This document shows positions 61,685 through 64,000 of a stretch of 64,000 nt of DNA, one piece after another. The number at the start of each line of letters is the position of its first letter. Position 1 is the stretch's first letter. The position numbers were made by a program, and so were the translations under genes. Source of the stretch: Halorussus lipolyticus (GTDB taxonomy: Archaea; Halobacteriota; Halobacteria; Halobacteriales; Haladaptataceae); the NCBI RefSeq assembly GCF_029338375.1, contig NZ_CP119804.1, positions 1,116,001-1,180,000 on the forward strand, in the 5' to 3' direction. The notes beneath the pieces were generated by a model that worked only from the letters and a program-made list of their open reading frames with translations, did not search any database and had not been told where the DNA came from.

Positions 61685-62872
61685 TTACGTGCTGTCCGAC
61701 GAGTCGAGGCCGAGCGCCGCGGCGGCGTCGAGCAGACCTGCGCCGGACTCGTTGCTGGCCAGACCGATGTCCTCGGCCGAGGACTTGAGCTGACTGCGAG
61801 TGTCGCTGGCGGAGTTGCCGTTGGCCATCAGCTGACCGGCGGCACCAGCGACGTGCGGGCAGGCCATCGAGGTGCCCGAGAGGGTGCTGTAACCGCTCGG
61901 GACCGTGGAGTAGATGTCGGTACCGGGTGCGGCGATTTCGATTTCGGGACCCTGCGACGAGAAACTCGACAGACCGTCGCTGGAGTTGGTCGAGGAGACA
62001 GCCATGACCTCGCTGTAGGCGGCGGGGTAGCCAACACAGTCGGTACAGGAGCCGTCGTTACCGGCCGCGGCCACGAGGAAGACGCCCTTACTGCTGGCGT
62101 ACTGAACCGCGTCCTTGAGCGCCGACGAACTAGAACCACCGAGACTCATCGAGGCGACGTCCCAGCCCTGATTGGCGACGTACTCGATACCGGCCGCGAT
62201 GTCGGACATCGAACCACTACCGGCACAGTCCAGCACCTTGACGGCGTGGAGGGTGGCTTCCGTGGAGACGCCAACGACGCCCTCGGAGTTGTTCACTCCG
62301 TTTGCGATGCCGGCACAGTGAGTCCCGTGGTCGTTGTCGTCGGACCACGAGGTGTTACAGGAGTTGCTGTTGCCGGAGAACGCACAGCCGAAGTAGCCGC
62401 CGTTACCACAGGAGACGAACGACTTGCCCGTCCCGAGGTTGGCCTGCAGGTCGGGGTGGTCGTCGTCGATGCCGGTGTCGATGATGGCGATGTCCGCGCC
62501 AGCGCCCGTCTCGCCGTTGGCGTGGGCGACTTCCGCGTCAACGCGGTCCACGCCCCACGGGAGGCTCTGGGCGAGCGCTTCCATCGTGCCGTTCTCCTCG
62601 ACGTAACGCACGTTCGGGTTGTTCTCCAGCCCTTTGGCCGCTTTCGCGGGCATCTGGGCGGTCACGATGTCGAGCGAACCGAACTCGCGAACGACGTCCG
62701 ACGCTTTATCGACGGCGGCGTCCCGGCCGCGCTTGGACGAGAAACCGACGTTGACTTCGACTTTGTCGTTCGGCTTGGCCGCCGCGAGTCCGCTTCCCGC
62801 CGCGGTCGCTACGGACGCACCGACACCTTTCAGAACGTTTCGCCTCGAAAGCCCCTTGTTGTTATGTGGCAT
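61685..62872 (-). CDS. S8 subtilisin-like protease, array member 7
   Basis: 395 residues. Tat signal GLSRRNVLKGVGASVATAAG; propeptide similar to member 4 (SSKRGRDAAVDKASDVVREF); catalytic IIDTGIDDDHPDL, NDHGTHCAG, AAAGNDGSCTDC and LSGTSMACPHVAG, all intact. The Cys insert is SCGNGGYFGCAFSGNSNSC. The mosaic of a member-4-like propeptide with a member-6-like catalytic core hints at recombination between paralogues (inference). Confidence 0.92.
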   Translation of the reverse strand: MPHNNKGLSRRNVLKGVGASVATAAGSGLAAAKPNDKVEVNVGFSSKRGRDAAVDKASDVVREFGSLDIVTAQMPAKAAKGLENNPNVRYVEENGTMEALAQSLPWGVDRVDAEVAHANGETGAGADIAIIDTGIDDDHPDLQANLGTGKSFVSCGNGGYFGCAFSGNSNSCNTSWSDDNDHGTHCAGIANGVNNSEGVVGVSTEATLHAVKVLDCAGSGSMSDIAAGIEYVANQGWDVASMSLGGSSSSALKDAVQYASSKGVFLVAAAGNDGSCTDCVGYPAAYSEVMAVSSTNSSDGLSSFSSQGPEIEIAAPGTDIYSTVPSGYSTLSGTSMACPHVAGAAGQLMANGNSASDTRSQLKSSAEDIGLASNESGAGLLDAAAALGLDSSDST

Positions 62873-62911
62873 ACAACATGCAAATAAACCCCACTCATAA
62901 TAAAATTTTTG

Positions 62912-62915
62912 CTAG
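62912..62915 (-). promoter_or_regulatory. CTAG element of protease 7 promoter
   Basis: CTAG begins 40 bases before the ATG at 62872, upstream (coding sense) of AAAAATTTTATTATG. Confidence 0.5.
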
Positions 62916-63055
62916 ATGGGGCAAACATTTAAATTCCGCTAAATCTAAGTAATATTAACTTACAAACTTGTATTTAGTTTCCCAGCGTTTTCCGGCGGCG
63001 ATTGCCGAGCGACCCGAACGGCACGCCTTTAGGAACCGAACCCGTAGCCGTCGGC

Positions 63056-63808
63056 GTGCAAATCGTCGGGTACGCGACAGAGGCCGACGACCGACGACCG
63101 GCGCTCCTCGTCGCAGACGATGAGGTCCGGCGCGAACCGCTGGAACCGGGCGACAGCCTCGGCTACTCACTGGGCGAGCGCCGATGCGCCGGGGCGCTCG
63201 ACGGGACGACCCACTACGACTGTCAGCGCGAGGACGCGCCCTACTGCGACCAACACACCAGCACGTGGGTCTGCGCCCGGTGTACCGGCACTTGCCTCAA
63301 GGACGAGATGGACTGCCACGACGACCACGCTCTCTACCTCGCTGGCTTCGCGCCCCGGACGTTCAAGGTCGGCGTGACCAAAGAGTGGCGACTCCAAACC
63401 CGCCTGCGAGAGCAGGGCGCGGACCGCGCTGTCCTCCTCCGGACCGTCGAGAGCGGCCGCATCGCCCGCGAAATCGAATCGCAACTGGCCGAGGAGTTCA
63501 CCGACCGCGTGCGCGTGCCCACGAAGGTTTCTGGCCTCCACCGCGAGGTGGACCGCTCGGCGTGGGAAGCGACGCTATCGGAGTTCGACCCCATCGAGAC
63601 GTTCGACTTCGACTACGGTCTCGACTTGGACTCCGCGCCGGTGCCCGAGACGCTGGCCTCGGGCGAGGTTCGGGGCGTGCAGGGCCGCGTGCTGGTCCTC
63701 GAACGCGGCGGAACGACCTACGCGGTGGACCTACGAGACTTGGTGGGCTACGAGATTCACGAGGAGGAAAGTGAGCGCGAGTTACAGTCGAGTCTCGCGG
63801 CGTTCTAG
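63056..63808 (+). CDS. DUF2797 family protein
   Basis: 250 residues. From the GTG at 63056 it begins MQIVGYATEADDRRPALLVA, the family start. A Cys-rich zinc-type region follows (CAGALDGTTHYDC, YCDQHTSTWVCARCTGTCLK), then YLAGFAPRTFKVGVTKEWRL and ARGEIESQ-like helices (REIESQLAEEFTDRV). DUF2797 proteins are conserved in haloarchaea and actinobacteria, and the GFxxxxxKVGVT block resembles a GIY-YIG-like fold. Function unknown. It diverges from the protease array. Confidence 0.85.
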   Translation: MQIVGYATEADDRRPALLVADDEVRREPLEPGDSLGYSLGERRCAGALDGTTHYDCQREDAPYCDQHTSTWVCARCTGTCLKDEMDCHDDHALYLAGFAPRTFKVGVTKEWRLQTRLREQGADRAVLLRTVESGRIAREIESQLAEEFTDRVRVPTKVSGLHREVDRSAWEATLSEFDPIETFDFDYGLDLDSAPVPETLASGEVRGVQGRVLVLERGGTTYAVDLRDLVGYEIHEEESERELQSSLAAF

Positions 63809-63882
63809 GTGCTGTTTTTGGACGAGTACTGGTACGCGCAGAGAATCTTGTTTCGGAGGACGCAGGTGGCGTGAGAGGAATC

Positions 63883-63993
63883 GCTAGCTTCAGGCGTGAG
63901 CAAGGCGGTCTCCCGCACCGCTACCGCGACTGCTCCTCGTCCTCCCCACCCTCCTGCGCTACTCCCTTCGGTCCGTTGCTCGTCCCTCGCGCG
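63883..63993 (-). repeat. Dispersed haloarchaeal repeat, copy 2 (inverted)
   Basis: Contains, in reverse orientation and the same order as 39795-39886, the blocks GCTAGCTTCAGGCGTGAGC (63883-63901), CCTCGTCCTCCCCA (63935-63948) and TCGTCCCTCGCGCG (63980-63993). The element may continue past the right edge. Confidence 0.65.
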
Positions 63994-64000
63994 CGAGGCG

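Noticed and set aside
1..64000. CRISPR arrays, tRNA or rRNA genes
   Set aside because: No regularly spaced direct repeats and no cloverleaf with T-loop GTTCRA pattern were found in the intergenic gaps I read; a tRNAscan/Infernal run would settle it.

Overview
This window is a stretch of a halophilic archaeal (class Halobacteria) chromosome. The proteins are strongly acidic and the coding DNA is GC-rich, while promoters sit in short AT-rich islands with TATA boxes about 26 bases before leaderless or near-leaderless starts. Archaeal markers are present: TFE, archaeal Trm56, an archaellin, a PhoU-type regulator with an AbrB-like N-terminus, DUF2110 and many families seen only in haloarchaea. The genus cannot be fixed from this sequence; Halorussus-like genomes would be a reasonable guess. 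I saw no rRNA, tRNA, CRISPR array, integrase or transposase.

Layout. 0-9 kb: an aspartoacylase-type gene cut by the window edge, divergent from a RimK-like ATP-grasp/protease fusion, then small housekeeping and regulatory genes (alpha/beta hydrolase, AlkA-type glycosylase, VOC protein, a ribbon-helix-helix regulator with a tandem operator-like repeat, a methyltransferase, a PadR-like regulator, a small PD-(D/E)XK-like protein). 9-31 kb: mainly central metabolism. Acyl-CoA dehydrogenase, 3-hydroxyacyl-CoA dehydrogenase, an acyl-CoA carboxylase beta subunit with an epsilon/PccX-like N-terminal extension, MaoC hydratase and a CitE-like lyase serve acyl-CoA metabolism. Fructose-bisphosphate aldolase and fructose-1,6-bisphosphatase form a gluconeogenic pair. 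A Gfo6-type sugar dehydrogenase, a squalene/phytoene synthase and two divergent glutamate dehydrogenases complete the region, with a PAS histidine kinase and a secreted Cys-rich peptide in between.

31.0-33.3 kb holds the most novel-looking locus. A 34-residue acidic peptide gene with its own promoter and terminator hairpin converges on a two-gene operon. That operon encodes an ATP-grasp ligase and a PqqD-like domain fused to a membrane M50 metalloprotease. Together they look like an undescribed archaeal RiPP (ribosomally made, modified peptide) system: substrate, modifying ligase and leader-binding protease. An orphan archaellin lies divergently beside it.

34-53 kb: a second acyl-CoA dehydrogenase, an arylsulfotransferase-like propeller, a RIO-like kinase, an aldehyde dehydrogenase, HTH and small membrane proteins, a nitrilase/SRPBCC pair, the PhoU-type regulator, an ATP-NAD kinase-like protein, a degenerate FtsZ/tubulin-like protein, a CinA-like protein, a highly folded intergenic element (48.85-49.11 kb), and the tfe-DUF2110-DUF5803 operon followed by Trm56.

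53-63 kb: seven tandem, same-strand, Tat-exported subtilisin-like (S8) proteases. Each has an I9-like propeptide and an unusual Cys-rich framework. Six of the seven share a CTAG element 39-42 bases before the start codon, just upstream of the TATA region. A BsuPI-type proteinase-inhibitor homologue lies directly downstream of the last protease, and one array member has lost its oxyanion-hole Asn. The window ends with a DUF2797 gene and a copy, inverted relative to one at 39.8 kb, of a dispersed repeat.
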